Shown one piece after another: positions 10,681 to 21,998 of a stretch of 64,000 bases of DNA; position 1 is the stretch's first letter, and each line of letters opens with the position of its first letter. The stretch is from contig NC_033622.1 in NCBI RefSeq assembly GCF_001540865.1, forward strand, positions 14,390,797 through 14,454,796, in the 5' to 3' direction. The translations under genes and the position numbers were made by a program. The notes under the pieces were generated by a model. The model had not been told where the DNA came from and searched no databases. It worked only from the letters and a program-made list of their open reading frames with translations. This stretch comes from Ananas comosus. Its lineage: Eukaryota > Streptophyta > Magnoliopsida > Poales > Bromeliaceae.

Positions 10681-10843
10681 TTTTTCTTTTTTTTTTTTTG
10701 AGAGATAGGTAGCACGCTATCCGTTTCGTTTATTTCATTTAGAAATAAACTTAGCTGGAAATGTGAATCAACTAGAATTCGAACTTGGGACCTGGGGTAC
10801 CAACCATCAAACCCTTTTGCCACTTGCTCTAGGGACGGTCGGT
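10681..10843 (-). mobile_element. tRNA-derived SINE, full-length copy
   Basis: Read on the minus strand it starts near the pol III A-box-like CCCTAGAGCAAGTGGCAAAA, has a B-box (AGTTCGAATTC) and ends in AGATAGCGTGCTACCTATCTC-type sequence followed by an A tail (seen here as a T run at 10683-10699). The flanks GGCTACCATTATTTC (10666-10680) and GGCTACCGTTATTTC (10844-10858) differ at one base and form the target duplication. Confidence 0.85.
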
Positions 10844-10859
10844 GGCTACCGTTATTTCA

Positions 10860-11684
10860 AGTGAAAAACAATTGGTAGGTGTATTAGCTTAACACAAAAG
10901 CTAGTACTACAATTTTTTTCTTGAACATATATAATTAGTATAATGAACTGTATCGCTGTACTAATCTTATTTTTCTAATCCTACTTTTCTTTGTGTGAGA
11001 TCTTTTTAGTTACTATTTTTGTAGTTGCCCAACGCACGATTTGAAGTTCTTTCACCAATTTGTTAGCATTGTACACAGCAACCACTAAGCCAAACCTCTA
11101 GGTGGGGTGGGTGAAAGAGAACTAACCTCTATAGTGCGCACTTTGGCTTGGAAATTAACATTTCTTTGGAAATTAGCACGACCACTTTCCTTTGCAATGT
11201 TGTTTTACTTCCCTTTTTGGTAAAAATCTGATCTTATCCCTCATATTTGTAAGTTCTTCTTTTAGGCACATCTTCTTTTAGCTTGTTACAGTGTAAAAAC
11301 TCAATTTAGATCAATACTAACTTTAACAGAAGAAAAAAAATGAATTGTTTGGAGAATGATTTAGTGAATGAAGGAAGCTATTAATTTAGACACTTAAGTT
11401 GGGGTTGAAACTTGAAATACAGAATTAGTAATTGGAAAATCCTTTTATTCCATAGTTTTATTTTATGCAACAATATTCTACTTGTATGTATCGCAATCTA
11501 ATAGGACTTAAAGGCCCAATATTAATTCTACACGCAAGTAGAGTGGTATGACATGCACTATCTATTTTTGTGATGAAAAAGAGATTCTAAGGACTTCAAT
11601 ATGCTGTTATATGTACTAGAATCAATAAGAGAGAAACACTCGAAAAGTACTTCTATATCTTTTCCTTCACGTACTACAACAGAA
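10860..11684. other. Intergenic, no gene seen
   Basis: AT-rich DNA with no recognisable exon, RNA gene or transposon terminus. Confidence 0.4.
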
Positions 11685-11840
11685 AACAAAATAAATAAAC
11701 AAGACGAGTCTCGCATCCATCTGAATTACGACACAATTTAATTAAAACACCATCAGAAATTTAACAAAATAAATAAACAAGACGAGTCTCGCATCCATCT
11801 GAATTACGACACAATTTAATTAAAACACCATCAGAAATTT
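11685..11840. repeat. Perfect 78-bp tandem duplication
   Basis: Positions 11685-11762 and 11763-11840 are identical as far as I can read. The unit contains GACGAGTCTCGCATCCATC. Perfect identity in otherwise degenerate DNA means a recent event or an assembly artefact. Confidence 0.9.
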
Positions 11841-12514
11841 ATCACGTAATCGTATTACTGGATCGCCTAGTTTTATGTTATTGTGGAGGTTTGGATGGTA
11901 GTCTCAAATTGTGCTTATGTTGAGTAGATCTAAAACTTTTTTTCTCCAGGCGCGCGGTACATAGTCTTTTACTGTCCCTTGTCCTTCACTGAAAATTAAA
12001 AATTTCAAGTGATAACTAGCTTGAAATGATCAAATAATATTGCTACTTATCCAACTTCAAAATCAAATGTGAGTAAAAAATTGGTGAGCAGAAATTATGG
12101 TTTCTTTAGACTGTATGTAGAGCCATTATTATACAATGTGTACGTAGGGAAAAACTTTGAAACAGTACTCATAAAGAATTCTTTTGATATACTGATAACA
12201 CTCTGAATGCTATCAATAAACTATCAAAAAAAAAATGTATATTGTGAATAGCAATACATAAACAACGGACAAAAACAAGTTAAAAAAACTATTTTAATTT
12301 ATCTATCTATAATATTGTTTTCACAATTTAGATTGGGCTTAAGTACACCCCACTACGCTGTATTTTTGTTTTATCTGCTATATTGTACTATACTATTCTT
12401 TTAAAAGATACCATCATTCTATCATTTTTTATCAATTTCTACAGTATATTTTAGAGTTATTGTGGTATTCTATTTTATACTCGTATTCTCATAGATCTCA
12501 TTAAGTTATCTTTA

Positions 12515-12871
12515 GGGAAAACTTCAAAAACCCCCCCTGTGGTTTCGTGCATTCTCACTTTGCTACCCTGTGGTTTAAAATGTATCAATTTACCCCCCTG
12601 TGGTTTCATTTTTATCTTTTCGGAAGCTTTTTCGTTAATATTTCGTTAAATTATATACAAAAAACTTCAGATAACCATCTATATTTATCAAATAGTCACT
12701 TTAGTATCCTTTAATTTTAACTTTGTCACTGATTTTAAAAAAAAATAATAATAAAATTGATAACAAAAAGATAAAAACGAAATCACAGGGGGGCAAATTG
12801 ATACGTTTTAAACCACAGGGTAGCAAAGTGAGAATGCACGAAACCACAGGGGGGGTTTTTGAAGTTTTCCC
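12515..12871. mobile_element. Mutator-like hairpin MITE with 9-bp target duplication
   Basis: Long inverted ends: GGGAAAACTTCAAAAACC on the left and its mirror ending GAAGTTTTCCC on the right. Complementarity continues for roughly 100 bp per arm (CTGTGGTTTCGTGCATTCTC against GAGAATGCACGAAACCACAG). TTATCTTTA is repeated exactly at 12506-12514 and 12872-12880. A 9-bp duplication with long terminal inverted repeats fits a Mutator-like non-autonomous element of 357 bp. A transcript would fold into an almost complete hairpin. Confidence 0.88.
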
Positions 12872-13420
12872 TTATCTTTATTTCGGCAATCTATATATAT
12901 GTCTTACTATATATTAATAAATTAATTATATTAGACAAATTATAAGAAGTTTATTAAAAAGCAAAAGTTTGATCCCAAGAAAAATACAAAATAATAAATC
13001 TTCAACATAAATTCATTAAAATTTTCGATAGATCTGTTTTAACCCAATTCTTCCTTTTCTTTTGCGTTTTTTCATTTTTTTCTGTTAAATTCGATTAAAT
13101 ATATACTTGACTATTTTGAATCAGTACTTTTTCAGTAAAACTATTCAATTTTATCTAAAATAATTTAATAATATATTTTTCTAAAATAATAGTACAATAT
13201 ATGTAGCTAGGTTAGTGCAACTAAGGAGTTTAGAATCTTAGATTGCACCTCTTGTAAAATCATGCAGTTGGCGCAACACCGCTGCGAAAAGCAGTAGAGA
13301 CTAGAGAATGTGAGGGGACTAGAGCACGCACGTCATGATGGCGTGCTGATGACATCAATTGTCCGGTCCCACCCCCCACCCCTCCTCCTCTCGGTGGTGG
13401 ATGCTGGTGGTGGCATCATT

Positions 13421-13422
<2 letters not shown>

Positions 13423-13500
<78 letters not shown>
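13423..13500. repeat. (CT)n(CA)n microsatellite upstream of the bHLH gene
   Basis: About 60 bp of CT followed by a CA run, roughly 850 bp upstream of the bHLH start codon. It is probably in the promoter or leader. GA/CT tracts of this kind are common in plant promoters and 5' leaders. Confidence 0.85.
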
Positions 13501-14242
13501 TCTCTTTGTTTCTACAGGACCAAGCCTAGAACGAGAAAAGATTAAACAAAGGGGCGTCCGAAACCCTAGCGCGTTTCCAACCCAACCATCATATTTAAGA
13601 GGGGGAGAGAGAGAGAGAGATGGGATAAATGCATAGGGAGATAGTAAGGAGTATATAGTGCGCAGCAGGACACAATCATTTGGTCGTTTCTGGGGAGGGG
13701 AGGAAGGAGAGAGAGGAGGCGTGGAACTGCAAAAAGCTAATCACCAACGCAGGCGCAGGGGACAAAACGTGGTTCTTCAACCAGGTGGACCTTTTTATAC
13801 CCTCCCCCTTAATCAATTTATTAATGTCTTACTTTTAAAATATATATATACATACTCTGTACCCTTTATTATTGACCCCTCATCAGCCCTGGTCGGCTCC
13901 ACTACTGTTACAAAGAAAACCCCATTTTTCTAATAAAACAATAATATAATAATAATAATAATAAAGTTATAGCGCAAAAGGAGCTCGTAGTGCCGTACAC
14001 GAGCTTCCCCTCCTCCTATGTGTGTACATGTGTGCTCGCGCTGAGGCTTCCGCACCTTCCTCGTCGAGCACTTAACCAAGGTCCAAGCAAAAAAAAGAAA
14101 AAAAAAAAAACACACACACACACACACACACAACACAAAAAGCGAAGGTAAAAGAAGCGAGAAAGGCTTAAAAGGAGACCGACCATTGACTGGAAAAGCT
14201 AACGAAGAAGATAGAGATCGAGATCGAGAAAGAGAGAAGCAG

Positions 14243-14313
14243 CAGCAGCAGAAGTGGGAAGGGAGAGAGGGAGGGAGGGAGAGAGGGAGGGAGGGAGGGA
14301 GAGAGGGAGAAAG
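14243..14313 (+). repeat. (GGGA)n/(GA)n tract in the bHLH leader
   Basis: A GA-rich low-complexity tract ends 17 bp before the chosen start codon. Related microsatellites nearby are (CA)n at about 14110-14131 and (GA)n at 15202-15224 within the intron. Confidence 0.8.
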
Positions 14314-14329
14314 AAGCACAAACTTTGCT

Positions 14330-16349
14330 ATGTGGGAAGATAGAGTTCACGGTCTCCACTACACCGCCACGAACACTTCTTCTACTAGTACTACTACTGG
14401 TGCGACGATACTCGGAGGCGACACCGCAACCGGTCTCTTACACAACCCCACCACTATTCTCCCATGGGCGGTAAACCCTAGCGCCTACTCTCTTCCTTAT
14501 CATGCTCCCTTCAACGGCGACTTTTACCAGCCCGAGAGGAATTTTCCGGCGTTGGGCGCGTCGACGGATCAAGCAGATCTGTCGGGCCTGCACATCGGCT
14601 CGTCGACGGAGAGACTCCTGCACGGGAAAGCAGGGGGGTTGGCGTCGACGATGTCGATCTTCGGGAGCCTCCACGCGGAGTTCGGCAAGATGAGCGCCAA
14701 GGAGATCATGGACGCCAAGGCGCTCGCCGCCTCCAAGAGTCACAGCGAGGCCGAGCGCAGGCGCCGCCAGCGCATCAACGGCCATCTCGCCAAGCTGCGC
14801 AGCTTGCTTCCTAACACCACCAAGGTGAGATCAGTAACAATAATTAATTCCTCCCATTAATCCACTATAATTATTATTATTATTATCATTATTTCCGTCA
14901 TCTGTAAATTATCTGAAGTCGATATATGCATATATATTCGGGGATCTCACATGGATTTTACATATATTCTAAATTAAAGATACGAACGAACGAGTGGTGC
15001 AATCACTCTTTGGGCGTGTTTGTTTGTTTTTTCCTGATCTTCCAGCAGGAAACTCGCTCTCTTGTCGGAGATTGAACATGAGGTGTGTTTGGAGGCGTAT
15101 GCTATGTTTCCTACCAGCACCAAGTCAAAGATCACACATACAGGCGCTTAATTCTATCCTTCCACAAACTGATGATGATTTTTCTTGGGCTGCGAGAATT
15201 TAGAGAGAGAGAGAGAGAGAGAGAGGAGAAAAGAGAGGACAAAGAGGTGGAAAAGAGCCGCCGAGTTGAATGTTGTTTGACGCTCAAAAGGGAAACCGGA
15301 GGAGCAGAATTTGAACAGATCAGCTTTTCGTGGGAGCTGCTTCTGCCGGAAAACTAAAAAAAAGCTCCTAAGAAAGACAAACACGCGCACCCCCTTCTTG
15401 TCAGAACCCATTATTAAAGCTGAACCGGAAAAAAAAACAAAAAAAACAAAAAAAAAAAAAACGGGCACCACCACTAGTCGCACGGTTCTGCAGCTTTTTT
15501 TTCCCCACGCCCATAATCCCCCGTCCATATCCACACTCCCTAACCGAACCTATTATTCCCATTCAATTGTTCGTTATATATTTCAGAAACAAGTCTATTA
15601 TGTAGATCTAATGGATAAGAATTATAAGCTCTTATGAATCGCTGTTGATTTGATATTAACAACAGCAGTCATTTTATTATTAAAAAAAATAATACCAGTT
15701 GTATTAGTATGTCAAGAATACATATCTATGATTCGAATGATGCATATTGAATGGTGAATCTGTTCAATTTGAATATATATATATAAAAGTTTTTTTTTTT
15801 CTTTTTTATTTCGTTAATGCGGAACCAATACAATTCAAATTGAGTTATAATTGTTTTGGTTCCTCTCTATATATAATGTGACAGACGGATAAGGCGTCGC
15901 TGCTGGCGGAGGTGATAGAGCACGTGAAGGAGCTGAAGCGGCAGACGACGGCGATCACGGCGGAGGGCGGCACGCTGCTGCTGCCGACGGAGGCGGACGA
16001 GCTGACGGTCGACGCGGCAGGCAGCGACGAGGACGGGCGGCTGGTGGTGCGGGCGTCGCTGTGCTGCGACGACCGCTCCGACCTCATCCCCGACCTCGCG
16101 CGGGCCCTCAAGTCGCTCAAGCTCCGCGCCCGCCGCGCCGAGATCGCCACCCTCGGCGGCCGCGTCAAGAACGTCTTCATCATCACGGCCCACGACGACG
16201 CCTGCCATAGCGACTGCGTCGCCTCCATCCAAGAAACGCTTCGCGCCGTCATGGACAAAAAAACTGCCACCAGCGACACGTCATCGTCCAGCAGCGGAAT
16301 CAAGCGGCAGCGGACGAACCGCGTAGATGAGCAACAAGGTTCTATCTAA
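14330..16349 (+). CDS. bHLH transcription factor, AtbHLH30-like
   Basis: Two exons, 14330-14824 and 15885-16349, give 319 residues. The intron (GTGAGA...ACAG) splits the domain in the loop after LLPNTTK and before TDKASLLAEV. The basic region has H138, E142 and R146, the H-E-R set that predicts binding to the G-box CACGTG. Helix 2 is followed by an ACT-like region (GRLVVRASLCCDDRSDLIPD to GGRVKNVFIIT, about residues 205-260) and a Ser-rich tail ending in KRQR. That order, and the segment SAKEIMDAKALAASKSHSEA before the basic region, match the plant bHLH30/106/107 group. It is likely a nuclear dimeric regulator, possibly linked to auxin or vascular development by analogy. The ATG at 14330 is preferred over an in-frame ATG at 14186, whose extra 48 residues are encoded by GA/GGGA repeats. 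A Q replaces the usual E in RRRRQRIN. Confidence 0.92.
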
Positions 16350-17671
16350 TTAACTAATTTCTATATATTCTCTTACCATCTTGGGTACGTGCTTAATTAG
16401 ATTTTTATCTGCATGGTGTTGGAGTGTTGTGGTGTATGTGTGTGCGTGGGCGGTGCATATATGTGTGCACTTTTAACAAGAGGGAGAATTTTATGTATCC
16501 CTTTGTTGTTGGGTGGTTTGCATGGGGATGAGCTAGGAAGGGCTTTGAGTGGTGTTTCTAGGGACAAGGTTTGGGTTGTGAAAAATAAGCGGATCTGATT
16601 ATATCAATGGGAGAAGATAAGTTGGGTTTGTGGCTTTAAATGATAGATTTAGTCGACTAATCTCTATGCATCTCTATGATAACTATATAGGTCAAGCATC
16701 TGCATTGGTTTTAGGAGACCTATAAACCTAAAATCATAATATATCTCGCATATTTTTCTCTTGAATTTATGTTTAATTTCGATCTCGTGTGCGTTAGAGA
16801 TTTTATGTTCAATTTTATGATTTCTTTTGATCAACTATATATTATTTAGCACTAATGTATGTCGAATACACAATTTTAAAACATCTGTCTCTGGTTGTTT
16901 AATTACTTTAAAATTCAGTTATTTCAATTTTCTATATTTAAATCAAGTTCATTTGTATATGTTTTGAAAAAATGTCAGGCCATTTAGTGTCGAGTCCTTT
17001 TATGAGTTTTTTTTTTAAAAAAAAATCATGTAATCATGTGCCCATTGGTACTTGGCTTGTTCATTTTTGTAAAAAAAATAGAGCAGGTTAAATTTTTTCT
17101 TTCTCTTTCTCGAACAAAAAATGTTGTGAATAACACTGTAATTTGGCTTTCCTTTCTTCTTTTTATCTTTTTTTACAAGCATTCATTAATTGGAGCCTTT
17201 GGACTATGTTAGAATTATAGTTTTTTTGTTTTTTTTGGGTAAATGTGTTCTACTGCTTGTCTAATTATTACATCTTAGTTGTCTATGTATATCCTGATAC
17301 ATATATGTTTCTTGGACTCGGAAATATTATAGAAACAATATATTTGACCTTTGCATGAAGAACACGAGCCATATTTTATATTGTTACTTTACCGTTCTTC
17401 GTGTTTAGTTTCCACCCCTTCATGACCATATCAGAAGCAAAGGTTCTTCACTAGTGATAGCATGTAATTTTTAGTGATAAATTACTTTAAGAGTTTGTCG
17501 GCGAAACTTTCCTTTTTATTGGTGCTTTATACAATTATCTTTTGTTTTTCTTTTACAATACTCTCTGGGAGGGGGGTTTCTCTTTCCAGTTTTCGTTCAA
17601 AAAAATTTATCTGCTTTTGCCACATTAGTGTGCAAAAATATTCAAATGGGGAATATGCATGTTTCATATTA
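16350..17671. other. bHLH 3' flank and intergenic DNA, no further gene seen
   Basis: The first few hundred bases probably include the bHLH 3' UTR. The rest is T-rich with no exon-like reading frame. Confidence 0.4.
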
Positions 17672-18605
17672 AGAGTAATGCTTCTATACTTTTTTTTTTT
17701 TCCTTACCGTTCAATCACTCCCACTCAACGGTACAGATTTAATTTTCTTAAAATTGTGACCTACAATAACAGGTCATTTTAGGAATGGTACCGGTCACCA
17801 GGTACCTCAAAAAAGGATATTTTTGTCTTTTAATACATGAGCAATTTAGTCATTTTATCTCTATTATATTATTAAAATTTTATTCTCTCTTTATTTCTTT
17901 TTTCTTTCTCTATCTTTCCTCTCATATTTGGTATTTCATATAAGAAAATTTTCAAATTATTTGACAACAAGAATATGAGATTATTTTGTGAACCAACTAT
18001 GGATTTTTTTCTCTATACATCTTGAATCCAACCCGAATCATATATAAAGTTTAATATTATATTCGAATTTATATTTTAAAATTTTAAATTTAATATAAAA
18101 TATTTTGAAATATGGTAAAAAGAAATAATTGTTTCGGGTTCCAGTCTTTCGGTTTGGATTTGGTTTTGGGTTTAAAAAAATTGTTTAGTTTCGGGTTTAG
18201 ATATGGATTTTTGAAATCCATCGAGTTTAGAAATAGATTTTGTGATTGTTAATCAAATTCGAATTCAAATTTCTAACCTTTTTTTTTCTGAATAGTAATC
18301 CTAATCTTTTTAATTTTTATGTTTAAACTAAATTCGTAAATTTCTAAACTAAATTTGTAAATTAATGCCTAATTAATGCCTAAATTAGGGTAATCAATTA
18401 ATTTCCTAAATTAGTGCAAATTAATGTATAAATTTAGGATATCAATTAAAAGTTTCTTTAAATGATGTATAGTTTAATTACCGAAATAACCTCGAATGAT
18501 GTAACCCATTTACCTGCTAAATATTAAAATTACACCTTTACCCTCTATTAATCAACGGTTAAGTTTTATTTTATTTTTTTAATAATAAAGTACCGAATCA
18601 TTTCT
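17672..18605 (+). mobile_element. Non-autonomous DNA transposon, copy 1 of a pair
   Basis: The termini GAGTAATGCTTCTATACTTT (left) and, read inward from the right, GAAATGATTCGGTACTTT are imperfect inverted repeats. TCATATTA flanks both sides (about 17664-17671 and 18606-18613). The element shares its ends and much of its interior (AAAATTGTGACCTACAATAACAGG; GGTACCGGTCACCAGGTACC) with an inverted copy at 56364-57756. It has no transposase. The class is unclear (8-9 bp duplication: hAT-like or Mutator-like). Confidence 0.7.
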
Positions 18606-18949
18606 CTCATATTAAAATTACAAATTTTGTGATGGGGAGGAGAAGAAACGGCACAAGCAAAATGTAGTCAAAATCTACCATGTGTAATCTTATGGGCTTC
18701 TATTTTGAGTTTGTTTTCATTTTCACTTTTTTTTTATGTTGTTTTGCTGTATGGATTGACCTGCATGGATTATATGTTAGAGGGAGAGGGGACAAACGTA
18801 GGATAGGGGGAGTGGAAAAGCATATATAGGTCTAAAATGAATAAAAACATATCAGGTAGGATTAGAGATTAACAAAAGAAAATCTAAAAGCATGAAAACG
18901 TAGCATATCTCAATCTTAATTGAATATAGAAATTTTAATTTATAATAAG

Positions 18950-19175
18950 AGTTCGACTATGGTGTTTATAGAAGCACTAAATACTTAGTGTACTTATCAA
19001 TTTTTTTTCATCATTAAATCTATCATTTTGATCAATTCTTTTTAGATCATGCTATTCCACCAACGTTATCCACTAAACTTTAGGGATTATCATCCTAATC
19101 CTGCAAATTTTCATCCAAATACTGAAAATCTAAAGTACTAAAAACTTAGTACTGTTAGAAGCATTCTAGTCCAGT
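18950..19175. mobile_element. Degraded MITE of the TCAACCCTAGGG family
   Basis: The ends GTTCGACTATGGTGTTTATA and, inward, GAACTGGACTAGAATGCTTC, the core ATCATGCTATTCCACC, and a diverged CACTAAACTTTAGGGATTATC follow the layout of sister copies at 6527 and 10318. Confidence 0.5.
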
Positions 19176-19659
19176 TCTTTTAAATAATATATCAATTGCA
19201 TCTAGGATGTCAAATAGTAGCTTAATTGTCATATGCAGGTTACAAATTGGAATTTTTTGTTTTTTAGAAGCGGGGCATTATATATGTAAAATTGATGGAT
19301 TTATTTATTATATTCTCTTGATCAAGGCTTAGACCTTGTTTGGATGCATGAATATTTTATTCATTATATTATCTTGATTTATTTAAAAAATTTATATATT
19401 TGGTAGAGAAGAAATGTGATCAAATATTTACAATAGAGTATTATATTTAGCTTTCAAGATACTTTTTCATAATAAAATAAATCATTTTTAGATAAAATAT
19501 ACTCTTCTGTAAAATTAATCATAGATAGTAAAATTTTTTAGAAAATAAAAAATCAAACTCTGTAATTATAATCATACTAGAAAACTTTCATATTAAATAA
19601 ATTATTTTTGGATAACTTATTTCGATATTCAAACAAGATTTAAAGGTAATTGTTTTAAG

Positions 19660-19790
19660 AAGGTTTTTTTTTTTTCTCGCGCTTTGTTCATTTATTTTTA
19701 TAAATAAACTCAGATAAATATGTGAAATAATTAGACTATGACTTTGATTCTCAAATATAGTCTATTAAGATTTTAGCCAACTGTGTAAGT
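19660..19790 (-). mobile_element. Degenerate SINE copy
   Basis: On the plus strand a T run is followed by TTCATTTATTTTTATAAATAAACTCAGATAAATATGTGAAATAATTAG-type sequence, which tracks the 3' half of the SINE at 10681 with many substitutions. The B-box is lost. Confidence 0.5.
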
Positions 19791-19895
19791 TACAGTCGAT
19801 TTGTGTCAAAGTTGTCAATGCCTGTTGTGTCTAGTACAACACCAATGATAGAGGCTATGTGAAAGATATGTAGACGTAGAAGTTATAAGTACACA

Positions 19896-20405
19896 CACTA
19901 CAACAAAAACGGTCTATAGCAACACTTTTAAATATAGGTACATATCAAAAAAGTGCTGCTAGCTAAAGTTACCGACACTTTTAAAAAGTGCTGCTATATA
20001 TGGGGTCGCTAGGTATATAGTGACAGTTAAAGAGTGTCGCTATAACTTAAAAGAGTGCTGCTAATCTACGAATACTTATTTAAGCATTTAGCAACCGCCG
20101 AAACTTTATCTCGTTGGCTGCGGTGGCGGAGGAGGACGATAGGAAAGGCTCTTCGTCTAGAATTTCAATGGATTGAGTGAAGAGAGAAGAAAAGATGGCA
20201 ATTAATTTTTTTTTTTTCTTTTCTGTTTGTAATCGGGCCAAATGGACTCGGTGTGGTGGGTTGAGTAGAGTAATCTTTTATTTTTGGTTGGATTGGGCTT
20301 TATATTTAGGCATTAGCAGATATTTTTTTAAATTTTAGCATAAATGGGACACTTACTCAAAAGTGTTCCAAACATGTGTCTCTATAATCTAATTCTGTTG
20401 TAGTG
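19896..20405. mobile_element. CACTA (En/Spm-like) deletion derivative
   Basis: Starts CACTACAACAAAAACGG and ends TTCTGTTGTAGTG, the inverted CACTA terminus. ACA directly flanks both ends (19893-19895 and 20406-20408), the expected 3-bp duplication. Subterminal repeats of AAAAGTG(C/T)TGCTA/AGTGTCGCTA occur in the left 150 bp. At 510 bp it has no room for TNP genes and must depend on an autonomous partner. Confidence 0.9.
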
Positions 20406-21795
20406 ACAGCTGGTTACATGAGTTGACAAAGGTAGTATTCATTTACACAGGTTCTATGTGACAAATTTCATCAAAGCTGACAAAACATTTAATAGCAAAA
20501 ACTTAATTGAAATATATAATATAGATAAGAATTCTGATTGCAACCAAAATAAATAAAAAAAGGTAAAGGTTTGGAGATCATTGGTGTGATTAACCTAGTT
20601 TCCCAGAGATCCAATCACAAATTAAATTCCCCTCATCTAGCTAGCTACTTGGAAGGATCATGATGTTCAGCTGCATAAATCAAAATATCTATGCAGTCCA
20701 GTTTCTCCACCACAGTGGTCTTAACAGATACTTCATGAAATACTACCAAAAAAGTTGCATATAAATCTCTAATTAACCACATGTTTTGGATAAAAGTTCT
20801 TGTCCATGAAATTACAAGAACAGTGATTGAGTAAGAGTATTAATGGATCAAATAGGAGGGTTTAGGGTTACTGGCTAACATAGAGTCCTAACAATTGATC
20901 GGTATAGCGACGTTCGTGAAATGCTAAAGTCGTCGAAGCACCATATATCTTTAAATCATGTGCAATATATATATGAAGTTTAATGTACACGAACTGCAAG
21001 TTATATTGTTTCAAAATATAAAAAAAAAAAATAGTAGAAAGATAAAAAAGACTTCACATATAGCAAAGCCACTCTCTTTAAGTCTTAATTCGTTCCTATT
21101 GTTTGAGTAATTTGGTGTGCATTGGTGCCTCCCAAAATATAATGAAGTATAAACTGTAACTACGTTTGCACATATAAAAAGTCAATCCTTTGAGCACTTA
21201 CTTAATTAATTTATAAAAAAAAATAAAATTATTATGAATAGAGATTTGAACATTTTTTTTTATTTGTTCTAGCTTCTGCAGTCAACACTATGGGTTTATA
21301 TTTACTATAAACGGGTGCTTCATGAAATGACAGTTTATGAACAAGTGTTTTATGAAGTGATTTTTCAATTTGTAACTTTTTATTTAATCATAACTACCGA
21401 TTAGTCACTAGTGCACATATAAGTCAAATTCAACTAATATAAGAATTCATTTCAACTGACACAATATAAAGTTATATTTTTTTATGCCTAATTCTTTGGC
21501 TAAAAGTTACATCTTTTTACATTCACTCACAATTGTTATGGTCACATCTATTAACTAGAAATTAAAGGATAAAGTAATTATATTATTTTAAAATTTTTCT
21601 TACAAGCTATGATAGTATGATTAAGCTCTGGTCAAATTTTAGATCCTCAAACCTTTTGCTTCATTATTATGATGGCCGGGTCGATTTTCACAATGTTGGT
21701 TTAAAGTTTAAAACCACACTCCCATCGTATTTTCGCTCAAAGTTTTTTTTTTGTGGTAAATTATTATTTTATTAATTCGTGACACGAAGGAGTTC
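20406..21795. other. Intergenic, no gene seen
   Basis: AT-rich spacer between the CACTA element and the PSRP-3 promoter. No exon-like frame or transposon terminus was found. Confidence 0.4.
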
Positions 21796-21801
21796 TTGTA
21801 T

Positions 21802-21866
21802 TGGGCTATGGGCCTCGTCAACATTGGGCCATTATTGGGCTGGTTAGGTGATCAAATCAGGCCCAC
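21802..21866 (+). promoter_or_regulatory. Cluster of five site II (TGGGCC/T) elements
   Basis: TGGGCT at 21802, TGGGCC at 21809, TGGGCC at 21825, TGGGCT at 21836 and, on the other strand, AGGCCCA at 21859-21865. All lie 130-200 bp upstream of the PSRP-3 start. Site II motifs are bound by TCP factors and are typical of plant ribosomal-protein and growth-linked genes, which suits the downstream gene. Confidence 0.75.
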
Positions 21867-21998
21867 TCCATCACCCAAAGGAGCAATATACCCATATACC
21901 TCCCCCCCCCTCCTCCATACACACTACTGCATATCTCTCTCTATCTATCCTTTGCTTACCACCCCCACAAGCGAGACAAAAAGTGTAGAGGAAAAAAA

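Noticed and set aside
13930..14319. Minus-strand Ser/Pro/Leu/Cys-rich frames near the bHLH leader
   Set aside because: Translations of GA/CT and CA microsatellites with no domain.
15154..15534. Frames inside the bHLH intron
   Set aside because: They lie between a clear donor and acceptor, are low in complexity and overlap a GA tract.
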